64,000 nucleotides of DNA from Tautonia sociabilis (GTDB taxonomy: Bacteria; Planctomycetota; Planctomycetia; Isosphaerales; Isosphaeraceae): assembly GCF_003977685.1 (NCBI RefSeq), contig NZ_RYZH01000012.1:1-64000 (forward strand), written 5' to 3'. Below the pieces are notes generated by a model that saw only the letters and a program-made list of their open reading frames with translations, was not told where the DNA came from and searched no databases. The position numbers and the translations under genes were made by a program. The stretch's first letter is position 1. Each line of letters opens with the position of its first letter. Positions 35,341-44,692 of this stretch are shown here, piece after piece.

Positions 35341-36858
35341 ATGACCCAGAAGAAGCCGGTGAACCGTCGCAACTTCCTCCAGACCTCCGGCCTGGCGGCC
35401 GGCGCCGCGGCCACGGCGGGCGTCGCCTTCCCCCACCCGGCCATCGGCGAGGGGATCAAGGGGGCCAACGAGCGCCTGAACTTCGCCATTGTCGGCCCCG
35501 GCGGCCGCGCGCAGGGGCACATCAACCACCTGCTGCAGCTCGGCGAGGAGGAGAACGTCAAGATCGCCGCCGTCTGCGACGTCTGGGACGGCAACAAGGA
35601 GGTTGGCCGCGGCCTGTATCCCTCGGCCGAGAAGTGCGGCATCGACATCAACGACAAGAAGAACTGCACCAAGGACTACCGCACCCTGCTCGACCGCGAC
35701 GACATCGACGCGGTGCTGATCGCGACGCCCGACCACTGGCACGCCAAGATGTCGATCGACTTCATGGAGGCCGGTAAGGACGTCTACTGCGAGAAGCCGA
35801 TGACCCACACGATCGACGAGGCGCGTCGTGTGGCCGAGGCCGTGAAGAAGACCGGCCAGGTCTTCACCGTCGGCGTGCAGTCGACCGCCCACCCGCAGTG
35901 GCGGATGGCCCACGAGCGGATCACCTCGGGCCAGATCGGCAAGATCATGCAGGCCCAGACCCAGTACTACCGCAACAGCGCCATGGGCCAGTGGCGGTAC
36001 TACCCGCTCACCGAGGACATGACGCCCAAGACCGTCGACTGGAAGATGTTCCTCGGCACCGAGTTCGGCCTGGCCCCCGACCAGCCGTTCAACCGCGCCC
36101 GCTACGCCCAGTGGCGCTGCTACTGGGACTTCGGCGGCGGCATGTACACCGACCTGTTCGTCCACCAGCTCACCCACATGCTCATCGCCCTGGGCCTGAA
36201 GTTCCCGAGGCGCGTGGTGGGCGGCGGCGGCCTGTACCTGGAGTATGACGGCCGGGACGTGCCGGATGTCGCCACCGTCGTGGCCGACTACGACGAGGGC
36301 GCCCAGGTGATCGTCACCGCCACCATGTGCAACGACACCCCCATCGACGAGGTGATCCGAGGCCACACCGGCACGATCAAGTTCACCTACGAAGGGTTCG
36401 AGATCACCCCGCAGGTCCTCCGCGGCGCCCCCGCCCCTCCCAGCCGCGAGTCGGCCGGTCAGGACGGCGTCGAGCGCGTCGACGCTGGCTTCGACCCCCG
36501 CGGCGACGCCGACACCCGCGCCCTGTGGAAGCACTTCATCGGCTGCATCCGAAGCCGCAACCAGGAAACCCTCTGCCCGGCCGAGCTCGGCTACGCCGCC
36601 ATCGCCACCGTCAACCTCGGCGTCGACAGCTACCGCTACGGCAAGGCCTACTTCTTCGACAAGGAAACCGGCCAGGTTTCCGAGGCCGACGAGTCCTGGG
36701 CCAAGAAGTGGGAGAAGGTGTCCCACAACCGAGGGCTGCCCCAACACGTCCAGGGCTGGTCCGCCGACGTCAAGGAGGGCTCCGTCCTCTTCCCGCCCGA
36801 CTACCAGAAGCTCGAGGGCGACTGGGTCGACGGCCAAGACCCCGCCAAGCGGGCCTGA
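35341..36858 (+). CDS. Tat-exported Gfo/Idh/MocA family oxidoreductase
   Basis: A 505-aa protein with the signal NRRNFLQTSGLAAGAAATAG, then a NAD(P)-binding fold (LNFAIVGPGGRAQGHINHLL at about 45-65, VKIAAVCDVWDGNKE). The catalytic-lysine block DVYCEKPMTHTIDEARRVAE lies near 150-170 and VGVQSTAHPQWRMAHE begins the second domain. It carries a large insert rich in Trp and Tyr compared with the 380-aa sibling upstream. Such exported members are abundant in planctomycetes and proposed to act on polysaccharide-derived sugars. A perfect 13-bp hairpin follows the stop. Confidence 0.93.
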   Translation: MTQKKPVNRRNFLQTSGLAAGAAATAGVAFPHPAIGEGIKGANERLNFAIVGPGGRAQGHINHLLQLGEEENVKIAAVCDVWDGNKEVGRGLYPSAEKCGIDINDKKNCTKDYRTLLDRDDIDAVLIATPDHWHAKMSIDFMEAGKDVYCEKPMTHTIDEARRVAEAVKKTGQVFTVGVQSTAHPQWRMAHERITSGQIGKIMQAQTQYYRNSAMGQWRYYPLTEDMTPKTVDWKMFLGTEFGLAPDQPFNRARYAQWRCYWDFGGGMYTDLFVHQLTHMLIALGLKFPRRVVGGGGLYLEYDGRDVPDVATVVADYDEGAQVIVTATMCNDTPIDEVIRGHTGTIKFTYEGFEITPQVLRGAPAPPSRESAGQDGVERVDAGFDPRGDADTRALWKHFIGCIRSRNQETLCPAELGYAAIATVNLGVDSYRYGKAYFFDKETGQVSEADESWAKKWEKVSHNRGLPQHVQGWSADVKEGSVLFPPDYQKLEGDWVDGQDPAKRA

Positions 36859-37379
36859 CACGTCCGGAAGTCTCTCGGTTCTCGACCGCGGTGGCTGGGG
36901 TCGTCTCGACCCCAGCCACCCGTCAAGGCACGCCCAAGACACCTCCCGCCGAATCGCTCAATCGAACGAACTTCGCACGTTCTTCCGATCCGCCCGGTTC
37001 TACGTCGCCTACGATCGTGCCCGAGAGGATCGCCAGCTCGACACGTTCGAGCGTGGCCAGGTCGTTTCGGGCGTTCGGATCTTCCCGGCGTCCTGCAGTT
37101 CCGTCATCGTCCAAACCCCGCGCACCGAGTTCGCGTTCGACCTGGATCAAGGTCCCAGTGTTCGAGCGAGCCAGCCAGAGCGCGCGGAGCAATCCACGAT
37201 GCGCCGGACCAAAGACCAGATCCCACGCCTGGCCGCGTTGGTTTGGTGTTCCTTTCGGAACGAAACAGGACAGCGGCAGGGGAAGCGGCCGGGACGAGAA
37301 GAAGGTCCGGCCCTGGAGGTCGCCGGGTTCAACGAGGGTGGCAGAGTCGCTTCGCGTTCCGGGGACCAGGCCAGTGCTC
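36859..37379. other. Intergenic region with coding-like frames on both strands
   Basis: After the hairpin at 36891-36919, a plus-strand frame without a start codon reads like protein (around 36975-37170: ELRTFFRSARFYVAYDRARE, then GQVVSGVRIFPASCSSVIV). A minus-strand frame 36923-37192 of 89 codons starts with ATG and is equally plausible. Neither matches a family I know. The base composition is a little less GC-rich than the neighbours. It may be a degraded gene. Confidence 0.4.
36891..36919 (+). terminator. Strong hairpin after oxidoreductase gene
   Basis: A perfect 13-bp stem, GTGGCTGGGGTCG (36891-36903) and CGACCCCAGCCAC (36907-36919), with a TCT loop, 33 bp after the stop codon. No U-tract follows, so it may act in termination or 3'-end protection. 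Confidence 0.6.
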
Positions 37380-37793
37380 CTAGGCGGCGTCTTCCGCCTC
37401 GAAGGCCTCCTCAGCGGCCCGATCGCGTTCCGCCATGAAGACGACTCGGGTGCGGTAATACTGGAAATAGTTCGACTGGTCGAGGTCGCCGGTCCGATCG
37501 AACTCGCGATAGCAGCGGGCCATGCGGAAGAACTCGGTTCGCAGGGAGTCGGAGAATCCCTCCAGATTGCAGCCCATGCGCAGCTCGCCGTCGAGGCGGT
37601 CGTCCCCGTCGATCACTGCGATCATCCGCCCGGAGGCGTCGAACACGGTGACGCGCACCCTCCCCGGCCCGATTCCCCGGCAGGAGACAGACACCCCCAG
37701 CTCGTCGAGCGTCACCCGAGACTCCACGTTCGACCAACGGCGGGGCCAGGCGTCCCGGACAAGCTTGATGGCCTCAATCGCGGTCCCGAGCAT
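37380..37793 (-). CDS. Hypothetical protein
   Basis: A 137-aa cytoplasmic protein from ATG 37793: MLGTAIEAIKLVRDAWPRRW, then alternating strands (SRVTLDELGVSVSCRG, RVRVTVFDASGRMIAVIDGDD), a helical part containing RTEFFRMARCYREFDRTGDL and an acidic C-terminus. No recognised domain or signal peptide. The frame continues upstream to 38018, but that part is Arg/Pro-rich and unlikely to be translated. Confidence 0.65.
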   Translation of the reverse strand: MLGTAIEAIKLVRDAWPRRWSNVESRVTLDELGVSVSCRGIGPGRVRVTVFDASGRMIAVIDGDDRLDGELRMGCNLEGFSDSLRTEFFRMARCYREFDRTGDLDQSNYFQYYRTRVVFMAERDRAAEEAFEAEDAA

Positions 37794-38050
37794 CGGCCTC
37801 GCCTCCTTGCACGCGGTCCCGGGGTCGGGGGGGACGACCATCCAGACGCCCCGCCAGGGAACCTCTCGTTCTGATCGGCCAGACACCGCCGCTGGGTCCA
37901 GCCTCGATCGCCGTCGGGGCGAGCCCGCGACCAATTGACGTCCGAGGGGGCCGAGCCGCTTCCGATCGGCCGCTCTCGCCGGGGGCCGGAGTCGTGCCGA
38001 CCCGGCCGGCGATCCCAAGCTTCCCTGGTCGGCCTCGGGGGCGGCGGAAC

Positions 38051-39034
38051 TCAGCGGCCCGAGCCCTGGCGGCGACGCCAGCCGACGACAGCGAGCACCG
38101 AGGCGGCGGTGCCGAACAGCACGGCGCTGGAGGGCTCGGGAACGACCATGGAGGTCGGCACGAACCCGGTGTAGCCGCCAAAGAACCGGCCGTCGGAGCT
38201 GGGCAGGTCGATCTCTCCCACGTTCGCCACCGAGCCGACGTAGATGCCCCCCCGCAACGTGGCGTTCGTGTTCAGCACGGCCCTGGGAGCCAGCAGCGAG
38301 GCGCCAAGGTTGTTGATCCCGTTGACCTCGGTTGCGTCCACCATGTTGAAGAGGATGTTCGCCGAGTCCTGGAAGTTCTGGAAGTACTGCAGCCCGCTCG
38401 AGGCGTTCAGGACACCGGCGCCGACGACGTTGACGATCACCGTCGTCGCCGAGCCGACCTCGAGTTGCGTGATCGTGCCCCCACTGGCGAAGAAGTCGAG
38501 GCCCACCGAAAACACCGAGACCTCCCCGGCGTTCGTCGGGTCGAGGAACTTGATCTGGTTGCGATCGGAGGCGTCGACCATCCCGGTCGGGGCCAGCCCG
38601 GCGATCGACTCCGAGAGCCCCGTCAGCGCCGAGGAGAGCCCGGAGGTGAAGAAGTCCACCGCGGCGGCGTTCTGCGTCGCCGAGGCCAGGCCCGGCCCGC
38701 CGTAGGAGCCGTAGACCACCGACGAGGCCGGCAGGCCGTTGGTGTTGAGGGTCGTCACTCCCGCATCAATGGCGGAGAACACCCCGTTGATCGGTGATCC
38801 CAAGAACGTTGGCGGCGCATTCTGGATCGACCCGGCCTGGCCGCCGAAGGTGAAGGCGTTGGACCTCAGCGTCCCGCCGACCAGGACGCGGCCCTGCACG
38901 TCGCTGTGGGTTTCCAGGTCCCCAATGGTGATCAGGTTGAACCGGCTCAGGTCGCCGACGGAGAAGGCCGCTGGGGCCGAACGGGCCGTGATGAGCAGGG
39001 CAACGGCCGCGGCCAGGGTCAGGATGCGATTCAT
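38051..39034 (-). CDS. Choice-of-anchor A family protein with PEP-CTERM sorting signal
   Basis: A 327-aa exported surface protein. A signal peptide (about 1-22) is followed by the choice-of-anchor A opening FNLITIGDLETHSDVQGRVLVGG and a beta-rich adhesin-like body that includes LGASLLAPRAVLNTNATLRGGIYVGS. The C-terminus is a PEP-CTERM signal: VPEPSSAVLF, a hydrophobic helix, then the basic tail WRRRQGSGR. This targets it for exosortase-dependent processing; no exosortase is in the window. I choose ATG 39034 because it starts the signal peptide; the frame runs open to 39268. Confidence 0.9.
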   Translation of the reverse strand: MNRILTLAAAVALLITARSAPAAFSVGDLSRFNLITIGDLETHSDVQGRVLVGGTLRSNAFTFGGQAGSIQNAPPTFLGSPINGVFSAIDAGVTTLNTNGLPASSVVYGSYGGPGLASATQNAAAVDFFTSGLSSALTGLSESIAGLAPTGMVDASDRNQIKFLDPTNAGEVSVFSVGLDFFASGGTITQLEVGSATTVIVNVVGAGVLNASSGLQYFQNFQDSANILFNMVDATEVNGINNLGASLLAPRAVLNTNATLRGGIYVGSVANVGEIDLPSSDGRFFGGYTGFVPTSMVVPEPSSAVLFGTAASVLAVVGWRRRQGSGR

Positions 39035-39256
39035 CGAGAGCGGATTCCTCGGAGCAAGGGGGGAACGCCCGGCACGTCCCGGTCGGGGACCGCTCCCCGA
39101 GCATCCGCCTCGCTCCCGATGTCGAGGCACTCGATCGCGGTCTCGTGTTCGGCGGTGCCGATGGCGGTGAAGCTTCGGACGAAGCGACCGTCTCCGCCCA
39201 CCTTCCCGGCGGCATCGCGTGGTGGACGGCCTCTTGGCCCGGCGAGCGGGCCGCCT

Positions 39257-39275
39257 TCCCACGATCATCGTGGGA
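39257..39275. promoter_or_regulatory. Operator-like palindrome
   Basis: A perfect 9-bp inverted repeat TCCCACGAT-C-ATCGTGGGA, just downstream of the predicted start of the minus-strand promoter at 39284-39313. The position, straddling about +2 to +20, suits a repressor site for the PEP-CTERM gene. It could alternatively be an RNA hairpin in the leader. Confidence 0.5.
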
Positions 39276-39283
39276 GGAGTTCC

Positions 39284-39313
39284 ATGTTAGGCCATCCCGC
39301 ATCAGGGCTTCAA
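39284..39313 (-). promoter_or_regulatory. Promoter of the choice-of-anchor A gene
   Basis: On the minus strand, -35 TTGAAG (39313-39308), an 18-bp spacer and -10 TAACAT (39289-39284). It lies about 240 bp before ATG 39034 and partly within the DUF1501 stop region. Confidence 0.45.
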
Positions 39314-39323
39314 TGCACGTTGC

Positions 39324-40778
39324 TCACCCGAGTTGACTGGATGCAACGTGGGGTGCCGAGGAGCGGTCGCGCTCCCCGACGACCGGAGGGGCTGAGCCGA
39401 CGAGCTCCCGGATCGGCTCGCCGTGCTCGACGACGGAGAGCGGGCGGCCGTCGTAGCCGGGGAAAGAGACGCGGCGGGCGTCGATGCCGAGGTGGTGGTA
39501 GACGGTGGCGGTGACGTCCTCGGGGCTGAGGGGACGGTCGAGAACGGACTCGCCCTTGGCGTCGCTGCGGCCGATGACCTGGCCCATGCGCATCGAGCCG
39601 CAGGCCATCAGGACGCTGAAGGTGCGGCCCCAGTGGTCTCGGCCGGCGTCTCGGTTCATCTTGGGGGTGCGGCCGAACTCTCCCATGGCGACAACGAGGG
39701 TGGAGTCGTACAGGCCCCGGGCAATCAGGTCCTCGACGAGGGCGGCGAGGGCGCGGTCGAGCGGCGGGATGAGCTGGCGGGCCCCTTCCTCGGTCGTGAG
39801 CTGGGGAGGGGTGCCGTGGTGGTCCCAGGGGACGCAGTTGACGGTCACGAACGGCGTGCCGGCCTCGACCAGGCGGCGGGCGAGCAGGGCGCTCTGGCCG
39901 AAGGTGTGGCGGCCGTAGCGGTCTCGGGTGGCGTCGGGCTCTCGGGAGATGTCGAAGGCCTCGGCGACGCGACGGCTGGTGAGGATGTCGAACGCCTGGC
40001 GCTGGTGGGCGTCCATGTCGGCCAGGATCGGCTCGTGCCCGCGGCGGAGGTCGTCGAGCTGTCGGAGCATCCGGCGGCGATCTTCGAGCCGTTCGAGCGG
40101 CAGGTCGCTCGGGAGGGAGAGGTTCCGAACGCGGTACGTCGGGTCGTTGGGGTCGGACTCGACGACGAACGGATTCGAGCCGCCGCCGAGGTACGCGGCG
40201 TAGTGGAAGAAGTTGTCCGTGCCTCCGCGCAGGTGGGGGACGGCGGCATACGAGGGCAGGCCGAGCGGGTTGGCCCCACGCAGGCGGGCGACGACGGAGC
40301 CCATCGCCGGTCGGCGCTGGTGGCGGTTGTCGGGGGCGTTGAAGGCGGGGCCCTCGAACCCGGTGAGCATCCAGTGGTTGCCCTTGGTGTGGTCGCCGGA
40401 GCCGTGATTGACGGTCCGGAGCACGGCCAGGCGGTCGGCCAGGCGGGCCTGCTCGGGCAAGAGCTCGCCGAAGGGGACGCCGGGCAGGGCGGTGGGGATG
40501 GCGCCGAAGGGGCCGCGATAGAGGTCGGGAGCCTCCGGCTTCGGATCCCAGGTTTCCATGTGCCCGGGACCGCCGCTGAGCCAGAAGAGGATCACGCGGC
40601 GGTCCTGCCGGATCGTCGTCGCCCCCCGAGCGTTGGGTGAGCCGAGCCGGAGGAACTCGGCCAGGCCGAGGCCGCCGACGCCAAGCATCCCCGCCTGGAG
40701 GAAGCTCCGCCGGGTCAAGCCGTCGCCGTGGCGATCCTGCTGGTTTCCGAGGATGCGGAGCATGGCGGGGGATCCCAT
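39324..40778 (-). CDS. DUF1501 domain-containing Tat-exported protein
   Basis: A 484-aa protein of the DUF1501 family, which has a sulfatase/alkaline-phosphatase-like fold. The N-terminus contains the twin-arginine signal LTRRSFLQAGMLGVGGLGLA. Typical blocks are RVILFWLSGGPGHMETWDPK, VNHGSGDHTKGNHWMLTG and VVAMGEFGRTPKMNRDAGRDHWG. In planctomycetes DUF1501 genes usually pair with DUF1549/DUF1553 cytochrome genes; none is here. The start is ATG 40778, with ATG 40763 possible. Biological role is unknown. Confidence 0.92.
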   Translation of the reverse strand: MGSPAMLRILGNQQDRHGDGLTRRSFLQAGMLGVGGLGLAEFLRLGSPNARGATTIRQDRRVILFWLSGGPGHMETWDPKPEAPDLYRGPFGAIPTALPGVPFGELLPEQARLADRLAVLRTVNHGSGDHTKGNHWMLTGFEGPAFNAPDNRHQRRPAMGSVVARLRGANPLGLPSYAAVPHLRGGTDNFFHYAAYLGGGSNPFVVESDPNDPTYRVRNLSLPSDLPLERLEDRRRMLRQLDDLRRGHEPILADMDAHQRQAFDILTSRRVAEAFDISREPDATRDRYGRHTFGQSALLARRLVEAGTPFVTVNCVPWDHHGTPPQLTTEEGARQLIPPLDRALAALVEDLIARGLYDSTLVVAMGEFGRTPKMNRDAGRDHWGRTFSVLMACGSMRMGQVIGRSDAKGESVLDRPLSPEDVTATVYHHLGIDARRVSFPGYDGRPLSVVEHGEPIRELVGSAPPVVGERDRSSAPHVASSQLG

Positions 40779-40811
40779 TCGCGGCCCGGAACCGTGAACA
40801 CGATGGTCAAC

Positions 40812-40840
40812 ACTGTCCGCTCCCCGGGGCCGACCGTCAA
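40812..40840 (-). promoter_or_regulatory. Possible promoter of the DUF1501 gene
   Basis: Minus-strand TTGACG (40840-40835), a 17-bp spacer and GACAGT (40817-40812). The -35 is good, the -10 poor. The predicted start is about 27 bp before ATG 40778. Confidence 0.4.
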
Positions 40841-40990
40841 CCCGGCATCGTCCTGGGGTTGGCGCGCTCCCGTCAAACGAACCGGGGGCGACGGCCGAGG
40901 CCGCGCCCCCGATCGATGCGTCGATGACCGACCCGAGGCCCGGGCGTCTCGACCTCCGAGGATCGGATCAGCCTCCCGCCAGCGAGGCGG

Positions 40991-41644
40991 TCACTGGGCC
41001 CGGCGGGCCGACCGAATGACGACGGGTTCGACCGGAACGTCGTCGAAGGGGGCGGTCTGCCCACTGCTCACGCGGGCGGGGGCGCGGCCGGTCTGGACGC
41101 GGGCGATCTGGTCGACCACATCCATGCCCTCGACAACCTTGCCGAAGACGGCGTAACCCCAGCCGCTCTGGGTTTTGGCGGTGTGGTTGAGGAAGGCGTT
41201 GTCGGAGAGGTTGATGAAGAACTGGGCCGAGGCCGAGTGCGGGTCGGAGGTGCGCGCCATGGCAATCGTACCGCGCTCGTTCCTCAGGCCGTTGTCGGCC
41301 TCGTTGGGGATCGGAGCGCGGGTGGCCTTCTCGGAGATCGGCTGGCCGGCCGCGAAGCCGCCACCCTGGATCATGAAGCCCTGCGGCTGCCTCGGGTTCG
41401 GACCGATCACGCGGTGGAAGACGGTGTTGTTGTAGTGGCCCGAGTCGATGTACTGCAGGAAGTTCTCGACGGTCTTGGGGGCCTTGTCCGGGTACAGCTC
41501 GATGGTGATCGCCCCCTTGCTCGTCTCGAGGACGACGCGGGGGTTGGCGGTGGCGTCCTGGCCGGCGGCCGAAGCCGAGGCGAAGCTGGCGAAGAGCATG
41601 GTGGCGATCAACCTGGTGGTCGTGGTCATGGTTCGGTCGTTCAT
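40991..41644 (-). CDS. Secreted cyclophilin-type peptidyl-prolyl isomerase
   Basis: A 217-aa protein with a signal peptide ([20 protein letters not shown] then FASASAAG) and a cyclophilin domain. Motifs: [20 protein letters not shown] with the catalytic arginine, the [16 protein letters not shown] block and [20 protein letters not shown]. It catalyses proline isomerisation of exported proteins, presumably in the periplasm. Upstream in-frame codons to 42193 overlap the RuBisCO-like gene and are excluded. ATG 41629 is an alternative start. Confidence 0.92.
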   Translation of the reverse strand: MNDRTMTTTTRLIATMLFASFASASAAGQDATANPRVVLETSKGAITIELYPDKAPKTVENFLQYIDSGHYNNTVFHRVIGPNPRQPQGFMIQGGGFAAGQPISEKATRAPIPNEADNGLRNERGTIAMARTSDPHSASAQFFINLSDNAFLNHTAKTQSGWGYAVFGKVVEGMDVVDQIARVQTGRAPARVSSGQTAPFDDVPVEPVVIRSARRAQ

Positions 41645-41817
41645 CCCTTGGGCCTTGGAACCCGGCGAGCCCCCCAGGTCGGATCGGGGGGCGGCCGAGG
41701 CGGTGGCGTATCGGTCGATCCGTCGATCCCACGGCCCGCCGCGGCGACGGGCCACGGGCCCCCAGTGTAGTGACCGCGGGCCGATTCTTCGAGGCCGGCG
41801 ACGAGAGCCGGGCCGCC

Positions 41818-43248
41818 TCAGCCGGCTCGGTCGGGATAGCGCTGGCGGAGGGCCCGGCGCAGGGCGGCGAGCTTTTGGCGGTCGGCCAGGGCGACGAGTT
41901 CGTCCAGGTGCTGCTCGGCCGGCACGCCGGCCATCGCCCCCGAGCGGTGGACCTCCAGCGCCTCCCGCATCGCCTCGGCCCCGAGGCGGGGCTCGTAGCG
42001 GCCGGAGTCGTCCTTGATAGAATTGATCGCCGACCCCGCCAGGAACAGGATGTGGTCGGTCAGCTTCCGGCGCTCGGCATCCTGGAGGTTGAGGATGACA
42101 TTCCCCTGGTCCAGGGCGCCGGCCCGGGCGATCATCGTTGGGTTCAGGCCGCCGGGCAGGGGGCGGGAGAGTGCCGTCTCGGAGGCGATCCACTCGGCCC
42201 CGTAGGGGCGGAGGAACGGCGTCCCGGGCTTGACCGGGGCGGTCTGGCGGAAGTCGATGCCGTCGAGCCGGGCCAGCAGGTCGATGATCTCGCGCCAGAT
42301 GGCGCGGGTCCGGGTGCCGATGCCGGCGTTGTGGCCGTAGATGGCCGGCGGGTCGGGCCGGTGCCGGGTGGCCTCTCGGACCATCCGGACGGTCCCGGTG
42401 GCGAACGTCTCGCTGAACATGACGCCGGAGGCGCCGGCCTCGAGCACGGCGTGGACCGTTTCCAGAATCTCGTGAGGAGCGCCGGTCACGTGGGGAGCGA
42501 AGACGAGCCCCAGGCCGCCGCGCCGGTCCTGGGCCCGCTCGATGGCGGCCTTCGCCCGCCTCATGCGTTCGGCGACGGGAGAATACGGCAGGTTCGGATA
42601 GAGGTCCTCATCCTCCTTGATGAACATGAGCAGGTCGCAGCCGGCGACCTCGCCGACGATGCGGTCGATGTCGTCGGGGGTGACGCCGGCGGTGGGCTTG
42701 AGGATGGTGCCGAAGGCGGGGCGTCCGTCGTCGAAGCCGGTTTTCCGCCGCAGGCCCAGCGGCCCGTACGCCGGCCCGGGGAAGGAGGCGATGACTCGAT
42801 CCGGGATCTGGAGCGAGACGAGCCGGGCGTCCTGGTTCTCGTAGACGTCGAAAATGATGGCGGCGGCGGTCGTGTGCAGCAGGTCGGTGGAAGTGAGGTG
42901 GCCGTCCCCCTGAAGCATCATCTTCAGCGGGAAGGCGATATGCAGCAGGCCGATCCGGCCGGTGGCGTCGAACGGGTCGACGCCCAGGGCGGTGGCGGTG
43001 CATTCGGCCAGCAGCGAGCCGGGGGGCGGGTCCTTGATGCCGCTGGTGGCGTGGTAGGCGATCTCCTTGACGGCGTCGCCGAGCGACTCGGTGCGGAAGG
43101 CGAAGAAGTAGGAGGCGACGACGTGGTCGTCGGACCTCGGCGGCGGGTTCTCGGCCAGGCGTTCCTCGACGACCCGCCGGAGGGCCATCTCGCGGGCGTC
43201 GGGGTCGAGCCAGAGGACATCCAGGGTCTTCGCGTCGATCGGGGGCAT
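41818..43248 (-). CDS. RuBisCO-like protein (form IV-like)
   Basis: A 476-aa protein with the RuBisCO large-subunit two-domain layout: an N-terminal alpha/beta domain ([32 protein letters not shown]) and a C-terminal TIM barrel. Lys184 in [10 protein letters not shown] matches catalytic Lys175 of spinach RuBisCO. Lys211, Asp213 and Glu214 in MFIKEDED match the carbamylated Lys201/Asp203/Glu204 metal site. GHNAG (about 305-309) and PLPGGLNP (about 364-370) occupy the positions of the later phosphate and substrate loops, but the strict HRAMH and SGGIH signatures are absent. That argues for a RuBisCO-like enolase/isomerase rather than a CO2-fixing enzyme. Substrate is unknown; no methionine-salvage neighbours are present. 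It has its own promoter (43318-43346). Confidence 0.85.
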   Translation of the reverse strand: MPPIDAKTLDVLWLDPDAREMALRRVVEERLAENPPPRSDDHVVASYFFAFRTESLGDAVKEIAYHATSGIKDPPPGSLLAECTATALGVDPFDATGRIGLLHIAFPLKMMLQGDGHLTSTDLLHTTAAAIIFDVYENQDARLVSLQIPDRVIASFPGPAYGPLGLRRKTGFDDGRPAFGTILKPTAGVTPDDIDRIVGEVAGCDLLMFIKEDEDLYPNLPYSPVAERMRRAKAAIERAQDRRGGLGLVFAPHVTGAPHEILETVHAVLEAGASGVMFSETFATGTVRMVREATRHRPDPPAIYGHNAGIGTRTRAIWREIIDLLARLDGIDFRQTAPVKPGTPFLRPYGAEWIASETALSRPLPGGLNPTMIARAGALDQGNVILNLQDAERRKLTDHILFLAGSAINSIKDDSGRYEPRLGAEAMREALEVHRSGAMAGVPAEQHLDELVALADRQKLAALRRALRQRYPDRAG

Positions 43249-43317
43249 GGCGGGGGAGTTGGTCGTTCGAGGATGCCGGGCGTGGCCGGCCCCGCGATCG
43301 GGGCTCGGGGTGCCAGT

Positions 43318-43346
43318 AGCGTTTCCGGGCGGCGTCGGCATGTCAA
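43318..43346 (-). promoter_or_regulatory. Promoter of the RuBisCO-like gene
   Basis: Minus-strand perfect -35 TTGACA (43346-43341), a 17-bp spacer and a weak -10 AACGCT (43323-43318). The predicted leader is about 63 nt. Confidence 0.5.
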
Positions 43347-43504
43347 GGGGCCGAGGGGACCGCTGCGGGCCTGCATGGAATCCGGCCAACATTTGTCCAC
43401 TGTCTATCCCAAGGACCGGCCAGCGTCCTCAGCCGAAGGGGGGGCCCCTGACAGCCGATCGCCGGTGCTCCGTCGCGCCGACGTCGCCCCGCTCCGACAA
43501 CCGT

Positions 43505-44662
43505 TCACCGACCGCCCGGGTCGTTCGAGCCCCTGTCGAGCCGGGCCGAGAAGATCCCGGTGCCGCCGGGGCCGGACTCCCAGGAGACGACGACCGGACC
43601 GAGGGCGCCAACCGGGGAGGCAACGGTCGGGTCGTTGGCCGACCGGGAGAGCTCGATCGGCTCCTCGTCGCCGGGTCGTAGGGCCAGCAGGCGCCCGGGC
43701 CGTCGGTCCAGCCAGACGATCGAAGGTCCTCCGGCCCCCCAGGCGGCCCAGCCCTGCACTCCGGGGCCGAGGAGGCGCTCGGAACGGCCGGGCTCGGCGG
43801 CGTAGAAGCGGCCGTCTCGCATCCAGGCGGTGAGCACGAGGCCATCGGGGCCGGGGGCGATCGCTCCGCCGTCCATCGGGCACGTCTCCAGGGGCCAGGT
43901 CCCCTGGCCGAGCTTCTCCGCCGGCCCGAAGGTCTCGCCGCCGTCGGCCGATCGGGACAGGTACATATCCCGGCTGCCGTCAATGGCGTCCCGCCACATC
44001 ACGTACAGCGTCCCGTCGGGCCCAAAGGCGGCCGAGGGGTGGCAGCAGGGGCAGATCGGCCCGATCGGAGAGCGGTGGACCAGGACGTTCTCGCTCCAGG
44101 TCGCGCCGCCGTCGGTCGAGGAGGCGCCCCGGACCTCGGCCCGGTCGTCTCGCAGGTCGATCCAGGCGCAGAAGAACCGGCCGTCGGGTCCGGCGGCCAG
44201 GGCGTGCAAGCCTTCCCGGGCGGAGCCCTCCACGTCGTTGACCCGGACCGGATCGGACCAGCGCTCGCCACCGTCGGCCGACCGCCACGCCCAGACGTCT
44301 CCGTCCCGGCCCTTGCCGACCCTCCCGCCGATGGCGGCGATCACCACCGAGCCGGCCGTGCTGGCAATCCGGGGGCCTCGCCTCATCCCCAGCGCCATCA
44401 CGCCGGGGGAGCCGACCCTCACCGGCTCGGAGAAGGTCCGGCCGCCGTCGTCCGAGCAGACGCATCGGATCTCATCCCCGACGCCGAAGGCGAGGAACAC
44501 CCGGCCGTCGGGGGAGACGGCCACCTGGGGCTGCCGAGCCTCCCGATCGGCCACGGCCCGGACGACCTGGGGACGGTCGGCGGGGCCGGCGCCGAGGGCG
44601 AGGACCAGGAAGAGAGGGGCCAGCATCGCGGCTCGGGCCAGGGTCCGTCGGGGGAAGGGCAT
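43505..44662 (-). CDS. Exported sialidase-fold (BNR/Asp-box) protein
   Basis: A 385-aa exported beta-propeller protein. A signal peptide (about 1-26) precedes repeated Asp-boxes: SDDGGRTFSEPV, SADGGERWSDPV, STDGGATWSENV and SADGGETFGPAE. CPCCHPSAAFGPDGTLYVMW is a typical block of the exo-alpha-sialidase-like family in planctomycetes. Catalytic arginine triad residues cannot be confirmed, so glycosidase activity is uncertain. It follows the PhoD-like gene by 30 bp on the same strand and is probably in its operon. Confidence 0.85.
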   Translation of the reverse strand: MPFPRRTLARAAMLAPLFLVLALGAGPADRPQVVRAVADREARQPQVAVSPDGRVFLAFGVGDEIRCVCSDDGGRTFSEPVRVGSPGVMALGMRRGPRIASTAGSVVIAAIGGRVGKGRDGDVWAWRSADGGERWSDPVRVNDVEGSAREGLHALAAGPDGRFFCAWIDLRDDRAEVRGASSTDGGATWSENVLVHRSPIGPICPCCHPSAAFGPDGTLYVMWRDAIDGSRDMYLSRSADGGETFGPAEKLGQGTWPLETCPMDGGAIAPGPDGLVLTAWMRDGRFYAAEPGRSERLLGPGVQGWAAWGAGGPSIVWLDRRPGRLLALRPGDEEPIELSRSANDPTVASPVGALGPVVVSWESGPGGTGIFSARLDRGSNDPGGR

Positions 44663-44692
44663 CGGAGGTCGCTCCGGGAGGGCAGGGGGGGC

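Noticed and set aside
41818-43248. Functional CO2-fixing RuBisCO
   Set aside because: Conserved HRAMH and SGGIH loops are missing, there is no small subunit or phosphoribulokinase nearby, and sequence features fit form IV-like proteins.
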